This document shows, one piece after another, positions 1 to 8,831 of a stretch of DNA of 64,000 nucleotides. Under the pieces are notes generated by a model that made no database searches, was not told where the DNA came from, and worked only from the letters and a program-made list of their open reading frames with translations. Location: the NCBI RefSeq assembly GCF_000166295.1, contig NC_017506.1, positions 4,092,001 to 4,156,000 of the forward strand, read 5' to 3'. The stretch comes from Marinobacter adhaerens HP15. GTDB lineage: Bacteria > Pseudomonadota > Gammaproteobacteria > Pseudomonadales > Oleiphilaceae. The translations under genes were made by a program, and so were the position numbers. Within the stretch, counting starts at the first letter, position 1, and the number at the start of each line of letters is the position of its first letter.

Positions 1-162
1 TTGAGCAATCTGGCGTCCTCGAGAGGCGTGACCCTGCGTAATGTTCTTCAGCAGACCCACGGTGTGCCGGCTGATCAGTTGTTTCTGCTGGATCCGGCAC
101 GTAATGCGGACGTGGGCAGCGAAGGAAACGTTATCGTCGCCTTCAACCTGGACGTTCGTTGA
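1..162 (+). CDS. C-terminal end of a DUF748-like protein (partial)
   Basis: An open frame enters from the left edge and ends with TGA at 160-162, giving 53 residues of a longer protein. The tail runs from a Leu-Ala-Ser-Ser-Arg-Gly-Val segment through a Gly-Val-Pro-Ala-Asp-Gln-Leu-Phe-Leu-Leu-Asp stretch to a final beta-like VIVAFNLDVR. This pattern (LAxxRgxxvrxxL, GvpadRvFLldp, vxlxLxv) is what I know from the C-terminus of DUF748 proteins, large AsmA-like envelope proteins with an OmpA-like end. Only the end is visible, so the family call is tentative. The gene converges with the binding-protein gene, with 2 nt between stop codons and no room for a terminator. Confidence 0.5.
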   Translation: MSNLASSRGVTLRNVLQQTHGVPADQLFLLDPARNADVGSEGNVIVAFNLDVR

Positions 163-164
163 AC

Positions 165-989
165 TCAGGGGGCCTCGAAACCGGTCAGAAAACCGGCTGG
201 CAACTGGAGGCCCCAGTTTTCAACGAGGTGGCGGTAGCGGCCGTTGTCGACCAGTGGCGCCAGAAGCCGCAGCATCTCGTCGGCGCTTGCAGTGCCGCCT
301 TTGCGGGCGATGATGCTGAGCTGGTAGCGCTGGTCCGGCTTCTTTGATACCAGCAATTCGTCCCAGTCTTCAGGATGCCTGGTCAGATGCCGCTGGAGGT
401 AGGAATGGCTGACAATGGCGACTTCGGCAACGGACGGCCGGTCTGCCTTGATCAGTTTGATGTTGCGGCTGTGGCTGTCGGAGAACTCGATGTTGAATTT
501 CTGCTCCAGCACGGAGTTGTCGGTTTCGTAACCGGTAAAACCATAGTGATAGCCTGAAATGGCGACAATCGACCGCTGTTCCAGATCGTCAAAGAACGAG
601 TCGTCGCGGCCTGGTTTTTTGAGAGCGACGTACAGCTCCTCATCTGCCAGGATCGGTCGCGATATGTCGACGTTTCTTTTGGTCCAGCCCCAGCCGGGGC
701 TTTCAAAGAAGATAACGTCGTACAGGCCGGCCTCGAAATCCAGGTAGCGACGCTTGGGCGAGGTATGAAAGACCCGGAAAGATACCGTTGGGTTGGCTTG
801 CTCAAGTTCTTGCAGCAGGTCCCCGAGCAGCCCGGTGGGTTCCCCATTGTCGTCAACACTGGCAATCGGAGGGAAGTGGTAAACGCCCACGGTGATTTCG
901 GTTTCATTGGCAAAAACCGGCGCCGCTGCCAGCATGATTGCGGCAGAAAACATGGCCAGTAGTGTCCAAATCGGTGCCTTTGTGAGCAC
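165..989 (-). CDS. Periplasmic substrate-binding protein, family 3 type
   Basis: This 274-residue protein has a signal peptide (hydrophobic about 8-26, cleavage near AANE-like AxA at 25-28). The mature part opens with ITVGVYHFPPIASVDDNGEPTGLLGDLL, the typical first strand and helix of the SBP_bac_3 fold that binds amino acids or other small polar ligands. It probably acts in the periplasm. No ABC permease or ATPase gene lies beside it, so it may be an orphan binding protein or a sensor-like relative, as many such short Marinobacter/Pseudomonas proteins are. The ATG start at 989 sits directly before the signal peptide. It is divergent from yfbR with a 100-nt AT-rich gap between them. The ligand cannot be told from sequence. 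Confidence 0.75.
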   Translation of the reverse strand: MLTKAPIWTLLAMFSAAIMLAAAPVFANETEITVGVYHFPPIASVDDNGEPTGLLGDLLQELEQANPTVSFRVFHTSPKRRYLDFEAGLYDVIFFESPGWGWTKRNVDISRPILADEELYVALKKPGRDDSFFDDLEQRSIVAISGYHYGFTGYETDNSVLEQKFNIEFSDSHSRNIKLIKADRPSVAEVAIVSHSYLQRHLTRHPEDWDELLVSKKPDQRYQLSIIARKGGTASADEMLRLLAPLVDNGRYRHLVENWGLQLPAGFLTGFEAP

Positions 990-1096
990 GGTGCTCCCCG
1001 GTTGTGTAACAATTGAATACGCATTCAGAATAGCACGGGGATTTTGTGCTCCTGAAGCAAAAAATTATTAACTTATGCAAAATGGATCTGTAAGTG

Positions 1097-1690
1097 ATGG
1101 GTAACGGTGTCAGCCATTTTTTTGCCTACGTCTCCCGCCTGCGCTGGATCAAGCGCTGGGGGCTGATGCGCAATGCCATTGAGGAAAACGTGGCCACCCA
1201 CTCTTGGGAGGTGGCGACCCTCGCCCATGCGCTTGCCATCATCCGTAACCGGCATTTTGGCGGCCGGGTGAACGCCGATCGTATTGCCGCAGCAGCGCTT
1301 TATCATGACGCAACAGAGGTGATCACCGGCGATATGCCGACACCGGTGAAATACCATTCAAAGGTGATGCGAGAGGCCTTCGGAGATATTGAACACAAGG
1401 CGGAGGCCGAATTGCTGGCACTGCTGCCGGAGGATCTGCGGGAGGATTTTTCACCCTACGTTCGGGAATCGCAGCTACCGGCAGAAGACAAGGAACTCAT
1501 CAAAGCCGCCGACAGGTTGTCGGCGTGGCTGAAGTGCCAGGCGGAGATCCGCGCCGGCAACAAGGAATTCGAGCCCGCCGCCCGACAGATCCGCAAGCGG
1601 TTGGACGAGGACGGGTTGCCAGAGGTTGCTTATTTTCTGAAGGTGTTTGCCCCCAGTTACGAGCAACCCCTGGATAATCTGCTGGGTTGA
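1097..1690 (+). CDS. yfbR: 5'-deoxynucleotidase YfbR, HD-domain
   Basis: The 197-residue product matches E. coli YfbR (199 aa) in length and pattern: SHFFAYVSRLRWIKRWGLMRN near the start, ENVATHSWEVATLAHAL, then YHDATEVITGDMPTPVKY. The metal and substrate residues of the HD fold are present: His in ATHS (about 35), His-Asp in YHDATE (about 70-71), Glu and Asp a few residues on, and a late Asp in KAADRLSAWLKC. YfbR removes the 5'-phosphate from deoxynucleoside monophosphates in the cytoplasm, feeding pyrimidine salvage. GTG at 1094 and ATG at 1097 are both possible starts; neither has a clear ribosome binding site. It converges with the QmcA-like gene, stops 14 nt apart. Confidence 0.93.
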   Translation: MGNGVSHFFAYVSRLRWIKRWGLMRNAIEENVATHSWEVATLAHALAIIRNRHFGGRVNADRIAAAALYHDATEVITGDMPTPVKYHSKVMREAFGDIEHKAEAELLALLPEDLREDFSPYVRESQLPAEDKELIKAADRLSAWLKCQAEIRAGNKEFEPAARQIRKRLDEDGLPEVAYFLKVFAPSYEQPLDNLLG

Positions 1691-1704
1691 GAGGCCCTCA
1701 GGCT

Positions 1705-2739
1705 TTAGCTGTTACCGGCCGAGCCGACCAGCCCGCCACGCAGACCATCGCGCTGCAAATGCTGACGAACGGTGTCTTCCGGGCTACCGGCCAGTTCGCG
1801 GAACATGCCCATGGAGCCTAGAAGGGCCGAGGATTCGTAGGGTACAAACACCCGCTCACCTTCTTTCGCCATATTCGGCAGAACCTTGATATAGCTCTGG
1901 CCCAGCAGGTAACCAATGACGGTCTGCTTGTTTTCCTCGGAATCGCCCATGGCACTGAGTACCAGACGGATGGACTCCTGTTCCCCCTGCGCCCGGAGAA
2001 TGGCCGATTCCTTGTCGCCCTGGGCGTTGAGGATGGCGGACTCCCGCTGACCCTGGGCCATGGCGATGGCTGCTGACTTTTCACCCTCGGCTTCGGTGAC
2101 CGTGGCCCGGCGTTTCCGCTCGGCAGCCATCTGCAATCGCATGGCTTCTTCCACTTCTTCCGGCATGCTGATGTCCTGAACCTCCACCCGGGTGAGTTTT
2201 ACACCCCACTTGGAAGCGGCCTCTTCCATCTCGGCCTGGATCGCGTTATTCACCTCGCTGCGGGATTCAAACAGCTTGTCCAGTTCCATCTTGCCGACCA
2301 CCGAGCGCAGGGTGGTCTTGGCCAGCACTTCCACCGCCTGGCTCATGTTGGCCACTTCGTACACTGCCCGGCGCGGGTCGATGATCTGGTAGTAGAGGGC
2401 GCCGTTGATCTTCACCGTCACGTTGTCGGTGGTCACCACGGGCTGTCCCGGAAAGTCCATGACCGTTTCCCGGCGGTCGATGCGGGTTTCGTCGCTCATC
2501 ACCGGATGATAATCCTCACCCATGCGTACGTAGCGGATCATGGTGATCGGCCGTGGGCGCTCGATGAAGGGAATAATGATGTTCACACCGCTTTCGAGGA
2601 TCCGGTTGAACGACCCCAGGCGCTCAATCACCATTACCTCCGACTGGCGGACAATGACCAGACCCTTGGCAATGATGAAAATGCCAATGGCGACTACGAT
2701 CAGACTGATAACCAGTCCGGGTGAAAGATACTGTTCCAT
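1705..2739 (-). CDS. SPFH/stomatin-like membrane protein (QmcA type)
   Basis: A 344-residue SPFH (band 7) protein. One N-terminal membrane segment (about 9-29) is followed by the SPFH core with VRQSEVMVIERLGSF, VTTDNVTVKINGALYYQI and a LRSVVGKMELD block. A long Ala/Glu/Gln-rich coiled coil (about 205-265, repeated AQGxxESAI units) leads to a C-terminal IKVLPN segment. Family members oligomerise in membrane microdomains and often pair with NfeD proteins, as here: the nfeD stop lies 2 nt upstream of this start, so the two are clearly co-transcribed. The likely role is organising membrane domains or supporting membrane proteases; the exact client is unknown. It ends convergently with yfbR. Confidence 0.9.
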   Translation of the reverse strand: MEQYLSPGLVISLIVVAIGIFIIAKGLVIVRQSEVMVIERLGSFNRILESGVNIIIPFIERPRPITMIRYVRMGEDYHPVMSDETRIDRRETVMDFPGQPVVTTDNVTVKINGALYYQIIDPRRAVYEVANMSQAVEVLAKTTLRSVVGKMELDKLFESRSEVNNAIQAEMEEAASKWGVKLTRVEVQDISMPEEVEEAMRLQMAAERKRRATVTEAEGEKSAAIAMAQGQRESAILNAQGDKESAILRAQGEQESIRLVLSAMGDSEENKQTVIGYLLGQSYIKVLPNMAKEGERVFVPYESSALLGSMGMFRELAGSPEDTVRQHLQRDGLRGGLVGSAGNS

Positions 2740-2741
2740 GT

Positions 2742-3200
2742 TTACTGTTCCTTGTGTGTGATCGTCTCAACAACGGCGGTAGTGCCGTCAAACTGTTTGA
2801 AAATGACGTCGGTTCCTTCCGGAAGGTCGGTTTCCCCGGTGTCGGTGACTCGCAGGCGATAGAAATCGCCGTTGACCTTGATGCCCGTGGCACCGTCAAA
2901 GTCCCGTTTCAAGGTCTGGTAGCGCCGGCCCTGCTCGACGCCTGTGCCTGTCGTTCCATACGCCACGCCCTTGGGGGAGAAACGCGGCCGTATCCAGCGT
3001 ATGGCGACGGGAACCAGGATTCCCGAGAAAATCCCCATCCCCGCCAGTTGCCACTCAAAGGGCACATCGAGGAACGCCAGCAAGGCGGTCAGGGCCGCGG
3101 CGATGCCGAGAGCGAGCAGCAAGAGCACGCCGGAGGTGAGCTCGGCCAGGCACAGCACCAGTGCCAGGATCAGCCAGAAATGCGTAAGACTCCATTCCAT
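2742..3200 (-). CDS. NfeD family membrane protein
   Basis: The product is 152 residues when read from ATG at 3198-3200 (MEWSLTHFW); the frame is open further upstream but that part has no signal and an unlikely composition. Two or three membrane segments (about 8-30 and 45-65) are followed by a small soluble OB-fold domain rich in Gly (GATGIKVNGDFYRLRVTDTGETDLPEGTDV), the standard NfeD1b layout without a protease domain. NfeD proteins pair with SPFH partners, and the QmcA-like gene starts 2 nt after this stop. The joint role is presumed to be membrane microdomain quality control. The 204-nt divergent gap to the SDR gene should hold the promoters of both units. Confidence 0.85.
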   Translation of the reverse strand: MEWSLTHFWLILALVLCLAELTSGVLLLLALGIAAALTALLAFLDVPFEWQLAGMGIFSGILVPVAIRWIRPRFSPKGVAYGTTGTGVEQGRRYQTLKRDFDGATGIKVNGDFYRLRVTDTGETDLPEGTDVIFKQFDGTTAVVETITHKEQ

Positions 3201-3404
3201 ACAGAAAATCCACAGGTTCGGGAGAGGCGTCGGGTTGCTTTTGCGCACCGAACAACGGCATCGGATTGTACCGGAAACCGGGGGCCGAGTCAGAGGGTGG
3301 CCGGAATGCCTTGCGGCCTGGTTCACTAAAGCCATATCCCGCGGGCGGGCAATTGTTAGAGTATCTGCTTTAATTGAAAAGCCTACAACAAGAGGTCTTT
3401 GACC

Positions 3405-4220
3405 ATGAAAAAGCTGAAAAACAAAGTGGCCGTTGTTACCGGTGCCGGCTCGGGTATCGGCCGCGCACTCGCCAAATCTCTGGCGGACCGGGGCTGCCGG
3501 CTGGCGCTGTCCGACGTCAATGAGTCAGGCCTGGCCGAAACCGCTGCTGCGCTCAGCGGCGCTGATGTAAAAACCTACCGGCTGGACGTGTCTGATCGCG
3601 ATGCCATCTTTGCCCATGCCGAAGAGGTTGCGAAGGACTTTGGCCAGGTGAATCTGGTGATCAACAACGCGGGCGTTGCGCTCTCCGCCACCGTGCGGGA
3701 GATGACCGACGAGGACTTCAAATGGGTCATGGATATTGATTTCTGGGGCGTTGCCCATGGCACCCGCGCCTTCCTGCCACATCTGATTGCCTCGGGCGAT
3801 GGCCATGTGGTGAACGTGTCCAGTGTGTTTGGCCTGATCGGCGTGCCCAAACAGAGTGCCTACAATGCCGCAAAGTTTGCGGTTCGCGGCTTCACCGAAG
3901 CCCTGCGTCAGGAGATGAAGCTGGAAAACCAGCCGGTTGCGGTGAGTTGTGTGCACCCTGGCGGTATCCGAACCAACATCGCCAACGCCGCCCGCATGGG
4001 TAAATCCGAGAACGCAGTGGCCCAACGCAAGGGCTTCGACAAACTGGCCATGACCACGCCCGAGAAGGCAGCGGAAACCATTGTGAAAGGCATCCTCAAG
4101 AATGAGTCCCGTATTCTGGTAGGCCCCGACGCCTGGGGAATTGACGCGATCAACCGACTGCTGGGGTCTGCGTACCAGCCGCTGGTCGAGCGCTTCTCCC
4201 GCAAGAACCTTTACATCTGA
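3405..4220 (+). CDS. Short-chain dehydrogenase/reductase
   Basis: A classical SDR of 271 residues. It has the TGAGSGIGRA cofactor loop near residue 13, an NNAG motif (about 87-91), the catalytic Ser in VVNVSS, and the YNAAK catalytic Tyr/Lys pair. The Asp after the second strand (LALSDVN) fits NAD(H) rather than NADP(H). The C-terminal part resembles acetoin- or hydroxysteroid-type SDRs found beside lipid genes, but the substrate cannot be assigned. ATG at 3405 is preferred over an in-frame TTG at 3399 because AGAGG ends about nine bases before the ATG. A stem-loop with a short T run follows the gene, so it is probably monocistronic. Confidence 0.88.
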   Translation: MKKLKNKVAVVTGAGSGIGRALAKSLADRGCRLALSDVNESGLAETAAALSGADVKTYRLDVSDRDAIFAHAEEVAKDFGQVNLVINNAGVALSATVREMTDEDFKWVMDIDFWGVAHGTRAFLPHLIASGDGHVVNVSSVFGLIGVPKQSAYNAAKFAVRGFTEALRQEMKLENQPVAVSCVHPGGIRTNIANAARMGKSENAVAQRKGFDKLAMTTPEKAAETIVKGILKNESRILVGPDAWGIDAINRLLGSAYQPLVERFSRKNLYI

Positions 4221-4231
4221 CAACACCCCGC

Positions 4232-4270
4232 GTACACCGGGCCTGACGACCGGGCCCGCTGTACATTTTA
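4232..4270 (+). terminator. Probable intrinsic terminator after the SDR gene
   Basis: GTACACCGGGCC (4232-4243) pairs with GGCCCGCTGTAC (4253-4264) with one mismatch across a 9-nt loop, followed by ATTTTAC. It starts 12 nt after the SDR stop. The T tract is short, so termination may be partial. Confidence 0.65.
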
Positions 4271-4321
4271 CAAACAGTGTTTCGGGGCTATACTCGGAAG
4301 CTGATCCAAGGAAGAGTCAGC

Positions 4322-5422
4322 ATGAATACGCCTCACCATTCCGACCTGGGGGCCACTCTGGAACAGAGCCGCTCGGGTCTGCGCGACAGTCACCGCCGCT
4401 CACTGATGCGGCTGCTTTTTCTGATCACCGGCTCGGCACTGGTGGTTTTCGCATGCCTGCAGATTCTCAATGGTTTCCTCTGGGTAGGCATTGGTGAACT
4501 CTGCGCTAGTGCCTTGCTCTATTTCGGAGTCTGGCGCCTGAAATCGACGCCCTATCTGCAGCAGTGGGTCTATGCCTACCTGGTGCCGCTGTTCGCATTC
4601 TTTCTGGTCATCATGCTGTTGCCCGAAGCATCGGTATCTGCGTTCGTCTGGGTGTTGATGATGCCGGTTCTCGCCTACCTGCTGCTTGGCAAAAAAGAGG
4701 GCATGATCCTCAGCGCTCCCTTTATGATCGTCGGTGGTGTTATTTATTACATCCACCTTGGTCAGGTCGGCAACCCCCACGCGATGATCGACCTTCTCAA
4801 CATGGTGCTGTGCGGCGCACTCATGCTGGCATTCATTCACCTGTACGAAGGTCGCCGGGAAGAGGCAGAGCAGCGCCTGGTGGATATGGCCCAGACCGAT
4901 GCGCTCACTGGTCTGGCCAATCGCAGTAATTTCCAGGGCACGTTGAACCGAACCATTGCCGAGGGCGAGCGCAGCGGTATCGGATTTGCGCTGGTGGTGA
5001 TGGATATTGACCACTTCAAGGTTGTGAACGACACCCTGGGGCACGAAGCCGGGGATTTCGTGTTGAAGAATATCAGTCGATGCCTGACCGAGCGCCTGAG
5101 AAGCACAGACTTTGTCGGCCGCCTCGGTGGCGAGGAGTTCGGGCTGATTCTGCGAGATGTGAAGCCGGCGGATGCCTTTGTCCTGATGGACGAGCTGCGT
5201 CAGCGAATCTCAGACCGCGAGCTGCCCTACGGCGATGCCCGGATCCGGGTGACCGCCTCCTTCGGGATTGCCCATTGGCCAGACCATGGTCGCGAGGCCG
5301 AGAGCCTGTTCCGGGTGGCCGACCGCTGGCTATACAGCGGCAAGCGAGCAGGGCGTAACTGCGTGGTCGGCGCCGGCCACAATCCCCGCCAGCTTGAGAT
5401 TCTCACTGTCGAAGCGAGTTGA
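4322..5422 (+). CDS. Membrane-bound diguanylate cyclase (GGDEF)
   Basis: This 366-residue protein makes c-di-GMP from GTP. About five or six hydrophobic segments (residues 27-180) form an N-terminal membrane sensor of the MASE type, followed by a GGDEF domain from about 195 to 355. The active-site motif is GGEEF, and an RSTD inhibitory site lies five residues before it, so the enzyme should be catalytically active and product-inhibited. DALTGLANR marks the start of the domain. ATG at 4322 is chosen over an upstream in-frame GTG at 4277 because of the AGGAAGAG ribosome binding site just ahead of it. The sensed signal is unknown. It is followed in the same direction by the amidotransferase gene after 48 nt. 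Confidence 0.92.
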   Translation: MNTPHHSDLGATLEQSRSGLRDSHRRSLMRLLFLITGSALVVFACLQILNGFLWVGIGELCASALLYFGVWRLKSTPYLQQWVYAYLVPLFAFFLVIMLLPEASVSAFVWVLMMPVLAYLLLGKKEGMILSAPFMIVGGVIYYIHLGQVGNPHAMIDLLNMVLCGALMLAFIHLYEGRREEAEQRLVDMAQTDALTGLANRSNFQGTLNRTIAEGERSGIGFALVVMDIDHFKVVNDTLGHEAGDFVLKNISRCLTERLRSTDFVGRLGGEEFGLILRDVKPADAFVLMDELRQRISDRELPYGDARIRVTASFGIAHWPDHGREAESLFRVADRWLYSGKRAGRNCVVGAGHNPRQLEILTVEAS

Positions 5423-5470
5423 TTACGTTATTCTTGTGGCAGACATCCTCCGGCAAGAATGAAGTAACCC

Positions 5471-6256
5471 ATGTGCGAATTACTGGCCATGAGCGCCAAC
5501 ACCCCCACTGACCTGTGTTTCAGCTTTACCGGCCTGACCCGTCGGGGTGGACAGACCGGCCCGCACAAGGACGGTTGGGGTGTTGCGTTCTACGAAGGCA
5601 AAGGCGTTCGGGCCTTCCACGACGCCGACGCCAGCGCCAGTTCCCGCATCGCAGAAGTGGTCCAGACCCACCCGATCAAGAGCGAAGTGGCCATCTGCCA
5701 CATCCGCCAGGCCAACGTCGGCGATATCTGCCTGGCCAACACCCATCCTTTCATGCGCGAACTCTGGGGCCGCTACTGGGTCTTCGCCCACAACGGCCAG
5801 CTCTCCGGTTTCCGCTCGAATCCCGGCTTCTACGAGCCGGTCGGAACCACCGACAGCGAGGCGCTGTTCTGCGATATTCTTAACCACCTTCGAACGCACT
5901 GCGATCGCAATACCGGAACCGATGAAATCATCGACCGCCTGGTCCGGTTGTCCGTCGCCTACGCCAGCCAGGGCGTGTTCAACCTCCTACTGAGTAACGG
6001 TGATTGGCTGTTCACTTACTGCACCACCAAAATGGCCAGCATCACCCGGAGAGCCCCGTTTGGTCCTGCACGTCTGAAAGACGCCGATGTAACGGTGGAT
6101 TTCGAATCGGAAACGACGCCCAATGACATCGTCAGCGTGATCGTTACTGAACCTCTGACCACAGATGAAAAGTGGGATGTTTACGAGCCAGGTGAATGGC
6201 GGCTTTGGCGGAAGGGCGAGGTTATTCGCTCTGGCGTCGCCGAGCCGAATGCCTGA
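5471..6256 (+). CDS. Class II glutamine amidotransferase-like protein (YafJ type)
   Basis: The 261-residue product starts Met-Cys-Glu-Leu-Leu, so Cys2 would become the N-terminal nucleophile after Met removal, as in Ntn-type glutaminase domains. GPHKDGWGVAFYEG, CHIRQANVGDICLANTHPF and FAHNGQL are typical of stand-alone YafJ-like amidotransferases (GATase_4/6). No synthase domain is fused, and the amide acceptor is unknown; the protein is presumed cytoplasmic. It follows the diguanylate cyclase gene with the same orientation. A copy of the palindromic repeat family begins 16 nt after the stop, between this gene and the convergent hydrolase gene. Confidence 0.88.
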   Translation: MCELLAMSANTPTDLCFSFTGLTRRGGQTGPHKDGWGVAFYEGKGVRAFHDADASASSRIAEVVQTHPIKSEVAICHIRQANVGDICLANTHPFMRELWGRYWVFAHNGQLSGFRSNPGFYEPVGTTDSEALFCDILNHLRTHCDRNTGTDEIIDRLVRLSVAYASQGVFNLLLSNGDWLFTYCTTKMASITRRAPFGPARLKDADVTVDFESETTPNDIVSVIVTEPLTTDEKWDVYEPGEWRLWRKGEVIRSGVAEPNA

Positions 6257-6272
6257 CCCGGGAGTGGGTAAT

Positions 6273-6355
6273 CGGGTGGGGAGGTCTTTCTTCCGGGAAA
6301 AGGCAACTCGCTGCGCTCAGACATCATTTTCCCTGCACAAAGACCCCCCCACCCG
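6273..6355. repeat. Palindromic repeat family, copy A
   Basis: Outer arms 6273-6289 and 6339-6355 pair over 17 positions with one mismatch. Inside are an asymmetric internal loop (CTTCC opposite TGCAC), an inner stem GGGAAAA/TTTTCCC (6295-6301 with 6327-6333) and the conserved core on the minus strand, with C at the variable loop position (GCGCAGC). It lies between two convergent genes, 16 nt past one stop and 33 nt past the other. It could act as a two-way terminator or 3' stabiliser, but no T tract follows. Confidence 0.9.
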
Positions 6356-6388
6356 CTTCCCTTCAGGGTTGGGAGTTGCTTCCGTGGT

Positions 6389-7294
6389 TTACTGAAGCGT
6401 CCTGCGATTACCTTTCTTGTACTGTGGTGCGATGTGCGCCTGAATCTCCTCTTTGAAACGGGCAATCAGATCGCTATTGTCGTGATCCCAAGGGTGAAAA
6501 CCCGGTTTGAAGTACTCCAGCCATGTGGGAATCAGGCTCGAGAAGGTACCGTTTACGCCCCAAAGGCGCCAGAGCCCCGTGGCCGTGTCTTTCAACGAGA
6601 AGTTCTTGCGGTCGTTCAGCATCATCCGGCTGGTGAAATAGCTGCTCATCACACCCAGGGCGGCGGTGCTGAAGGCAAGATAAAAGGTTCTTTCGGCATA
6701 GGTGCCGCCGGCCGCCTGGAACACATCGTAGGCCACCGCCTTGTGCTCGGTTTCTTCAATCGCGTGCCAGACCCATAGCGGGCGCATGGATTCATCCATG
6801 TCCTGGCGCACATCGTCACGCTCCAGCAGCATGTCGGCCATCATGGCGGTGAGGTGTTCCAGGGCACAGGTGATCGCCAGCTGGTGACGCTTGGGCAGCT
6901 TCTTGGCGATTCCCAGAACCACTTCCAGATGTTTTTCCAGTTCTTCCACCGGCATGCCCTGGTCACGAACGTGCTGGTTCATGGCGACATGCTCCAGGGA
7001 GTGCATGGCCTCCTGGCCAATGAATCCGCGTATCTCTTCCTTCAGCTTGGGATCGGAAATCTGGTCCCGGAACGCCCTTACTGAATCCACGAAGAACTGC
7101 TCGCCCTGCGGAAACAGCACCGAGAGCGCATTCATGATGTGGCTGATGGTGTAGCTGTTGTCGACCCAGTAACGGGGCACCTGGTCGCCGAACTCAAACC
7201 CCATGCGCTGGGCGGTGATGGTGACGTTGTCCGGTGTGTTGGAGACTCGGGTAACGGGAGCCGTCTTCTTTTCTGCGGTTTTGCTGCTCAGCAT
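6389..7294 (-). CDS. Putative metal-dependent hydrolase (PF10118 type)
   Basis: This 301-residue protein resembles the PF10118 family of putative metal-dependent hydrolases, which have a ferritin-like helical core. Candidate metal ligands are seen in FIGQEAMHSLEHVAMNQHV (Glu-x3-His-x3-His), ALEHLTAMMAD and WHAIEETEHKAVAYD (His, Glu-x2-Glu-His). A hydrophobic helix (about 205-230) suggests membrane contact. The reaction is unproven; members often sit near alkane, fatty-acid or wax genes. ATG at 7294 has a GAGGAG site eight bases upstream and is preferred over ATG 7324. It is divergent from an AraC-type regulator, a likely controller of this gene. Confidence 0.8.
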   Translation of the reverse strand: MLSSKTAEKKTAPVTRVSNTPDNVTITAQRMGFEFGDQVPRYWVDNSYTISHIMNALSVLFPQGEQFFVDSVRAFRDQISDPKLKEEIRGFIGQEAMHSLEHVAMNQHVRDQGMPVEELEKHLEVVLGIAKKLPKRHQLAITCALEHLTAMMADMLLERDDVRQDMDESMRPLWVWHAIEETEHKAVAYDVFQAAGGTYAERTFYLAFSTAALGVMSSYFTSRMMLNDRKNFSLKDTATGLWRLWGVNGTFSSLIPTWLEYFKPGFHPWDHDNSDLIARFKEEIQAHIAPQYKKGNRRTLQ

Positions 7295-7519
7295 GTGTGT
7301 ACTCCTCACTCTGGCTGATGTCATGGCTCCAGTGTGTGGCAGTCAAGCCCGGGCAGGAATGCGCAAAGGGGACGGCCGTCGATCAGGATGGGACACGGGC
7401 CGGGATTTGATTGGCCAGGCTGACGGCGAGCAAGGTGTACCGGGCCCCACTGTAGCGGCGGGAGGCATCTGATAGAGTCAATTGAAGTGCTTCAGCCCAC
7501 CCAATAAGAAGGAATGCCA

Positions 7520-8626
7520 ATGAGTGCAACCGGTCCGGACAAAGAACGGCAGATGCTGGGATTGTTCCTGGTGCCGGGCGCTTACCTGCGGGTTCTGGCC
7601 GAGACCGTCCGCCAGCTAGGCTATAACGACCGGCTACTTTACGAAGGACTGGACTTCACCCCGGACGATCTCAAGTCCAACGACAGCCGGGTATTTGTCA
7701 CCGATGCCATCATCATGGCCAAACGGGCCGTGAACCTGGCCGGCCAGGACGGTCTCAGTTTTATGCTGGCTCGTGAATTACGCCTGACCATTCACGGCAC
7801 CCTGGGCTTCGCGGCCCTCACCAGCCCCACCTTCGCCGATGCCCTGGATTCGGTGCGCCGTTACCTGCATCTGCGGGTGCCTTTTCTCGGCATGAGCCAG
7901 TCCGAAGCGGGCGATCAGGTGCTGGTAAAACTCTGCACCGAATTCGAAGTGCCCGGCCTCTATCCGTTTCTGGCGGAGACCGTCAGCGCCACCCTGATCC
8001 TGCTGACCGAACAGCTCCTGGATCGGGAGGACGCGGCAAAACACGGCTTTGCCCTGGAAGACGGCAAACTGCCGGGTGTTTCCGTTCGCCTGAGCGCACC
8101 GGAGCCGCCCTGGTACCGGCAGTTTGCCGATCAGCTTCCCGTTCGATTCGAATACGGCCAGCCAGACGAGATGATGGTCTTCCCGCGGGAGCTTCTGAAT
8201 GTGCAGATGCGTCTTGCCGACGCCGAAGCCTCCCGAATGGCCCGCGACCAGTGCGAGTTCGAGCTGCAGAAGGCCCTAAAGGAGCAGGGCGACATTGTCC
8301 TGGCGATCCGCAACATGCTCCGAATGATGCCGGGCCCCTTGCCGTCTCTGGAAGCCATGGCCGAGCGTTTCTGCGTCTCTTCCCGAACCCTGAAACGCCG
8401 GCTGGCGGATCGGGATACCAGCTACCGGGAAATTCTCGAGTCGGTGCTGAAAGACCGGGCGATCCAGTTGCTCCGGTATACCAACCAGTCCGTTAGCGAG
8501 ATTGCCTACGAATTGGGCTATGCGGACCTTTCCAACTTCAGCCGGGCGTTCCGGAAGTGGACTGGCAAGTCGGCCAGCGAGTTTCGCGAGGGTGGTCCGG
8601 ATCCGGCGCCTGAGGTTGGGCCCTGA
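7520..8626 (+). CDS. AraC-family transcriptional regulator
   Basis: A 368-residue regulator with the long N-terminal ligand domain of the PF12625 type (about 15-210: LFLVPGAYLRVLAETVRQLGY ... HGTLGFAALTSPT) and a C-terminal pair of helix-turn-helices. The second HTH carries the AraC signature SEIAYELGYADLSNFSRAFRKWTGKSASEFR (about 325-357). Relatives such as OruR/ArgR-like and fatty-acid-linked AraC regulators respond to small acids. The ATG at 7520 is favoured over 7514 because AAGAAGGA lies seven bases ahead of it. The gene is divergent from the metal-dependent hydrolase, which it may regulate through the 225-nt shared gap. Two palindromic repeat copies follow. Confidence 0.9.
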   Translation: MSATGPDKERQMLGLFLVPGAYLRVLAETVRQLGYNDRLLYEGLDFTPDDLKSNDSRVFVTDAIIMAKRAVNLAGQDGLSFMLARELRLTIHGTLGFAALTSPTFADALDSVRRYLHLRVPFLGMSQSEAGDQVLVKLCTEFEVPGLYPFLAETVSATLILLTEQLLDREDAAKHGFALEDGKLPGVSVRLSAPEPPWYRQFADQLPVRFEYGQPDEMMVFPRELLNVQMRLADAEASRMARDQCEFELQKALKEQGDIVLAIRNMLRMMPGPLPSLEAMAERFCVSSRTLKRRLADRDTSYREILESVLKDRAIQLLRYTNQSVSEIAYELGYADLSNFSRAFRKWTGKSASEFREGGPDPAPEVGP

Positions 8627-8664
8627 TTTTTTGGGCCTCCTGGTTTGGAGCGTGGTCGCGGGGA

Positions 8665-8735
8665 GGGGCTTTATTTTTTCGGGTAAAAACAACTCGCTGC
8701 GCTCAGACATTTTTTCCCCGAAAAAATAAAGCTCC
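8665..8735. repeat. Palindromic repeat family, copy B
   Basis: Arms 8665-8683 and 8717-8735 pair over 19 positions with one G-T pair. The arm sequence, rich in T and A (CTTTATTTTTTCGGG), is unlike any other copy. The internal loop is reduced to a single mismatch before an A5/T5 inner stem. The core is on the minus strand with GCGCAGC in the loop. It begins 38 nt after the AraC stop. The A/T-rich stem would make this copy the most terminator-like of the set. Confidence 0.9.
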
Positions 8736-8831
8736 ACCCCACGCCCTGTGGACAAAGGCGAGGGCCGTCCGGGAAATTCATTGAAGTGTTTTAATTTGTT
8801 TTTATTTCCTATGCCACAATAGTTTGACGGA

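Noticed and set aside
5411..5425. GAAGCGAGTTG, resembling the repeat core
   Set aside because: It is the coding end of the diguanylate cyclase gene, has no inverted arms and matches only 11 bases.
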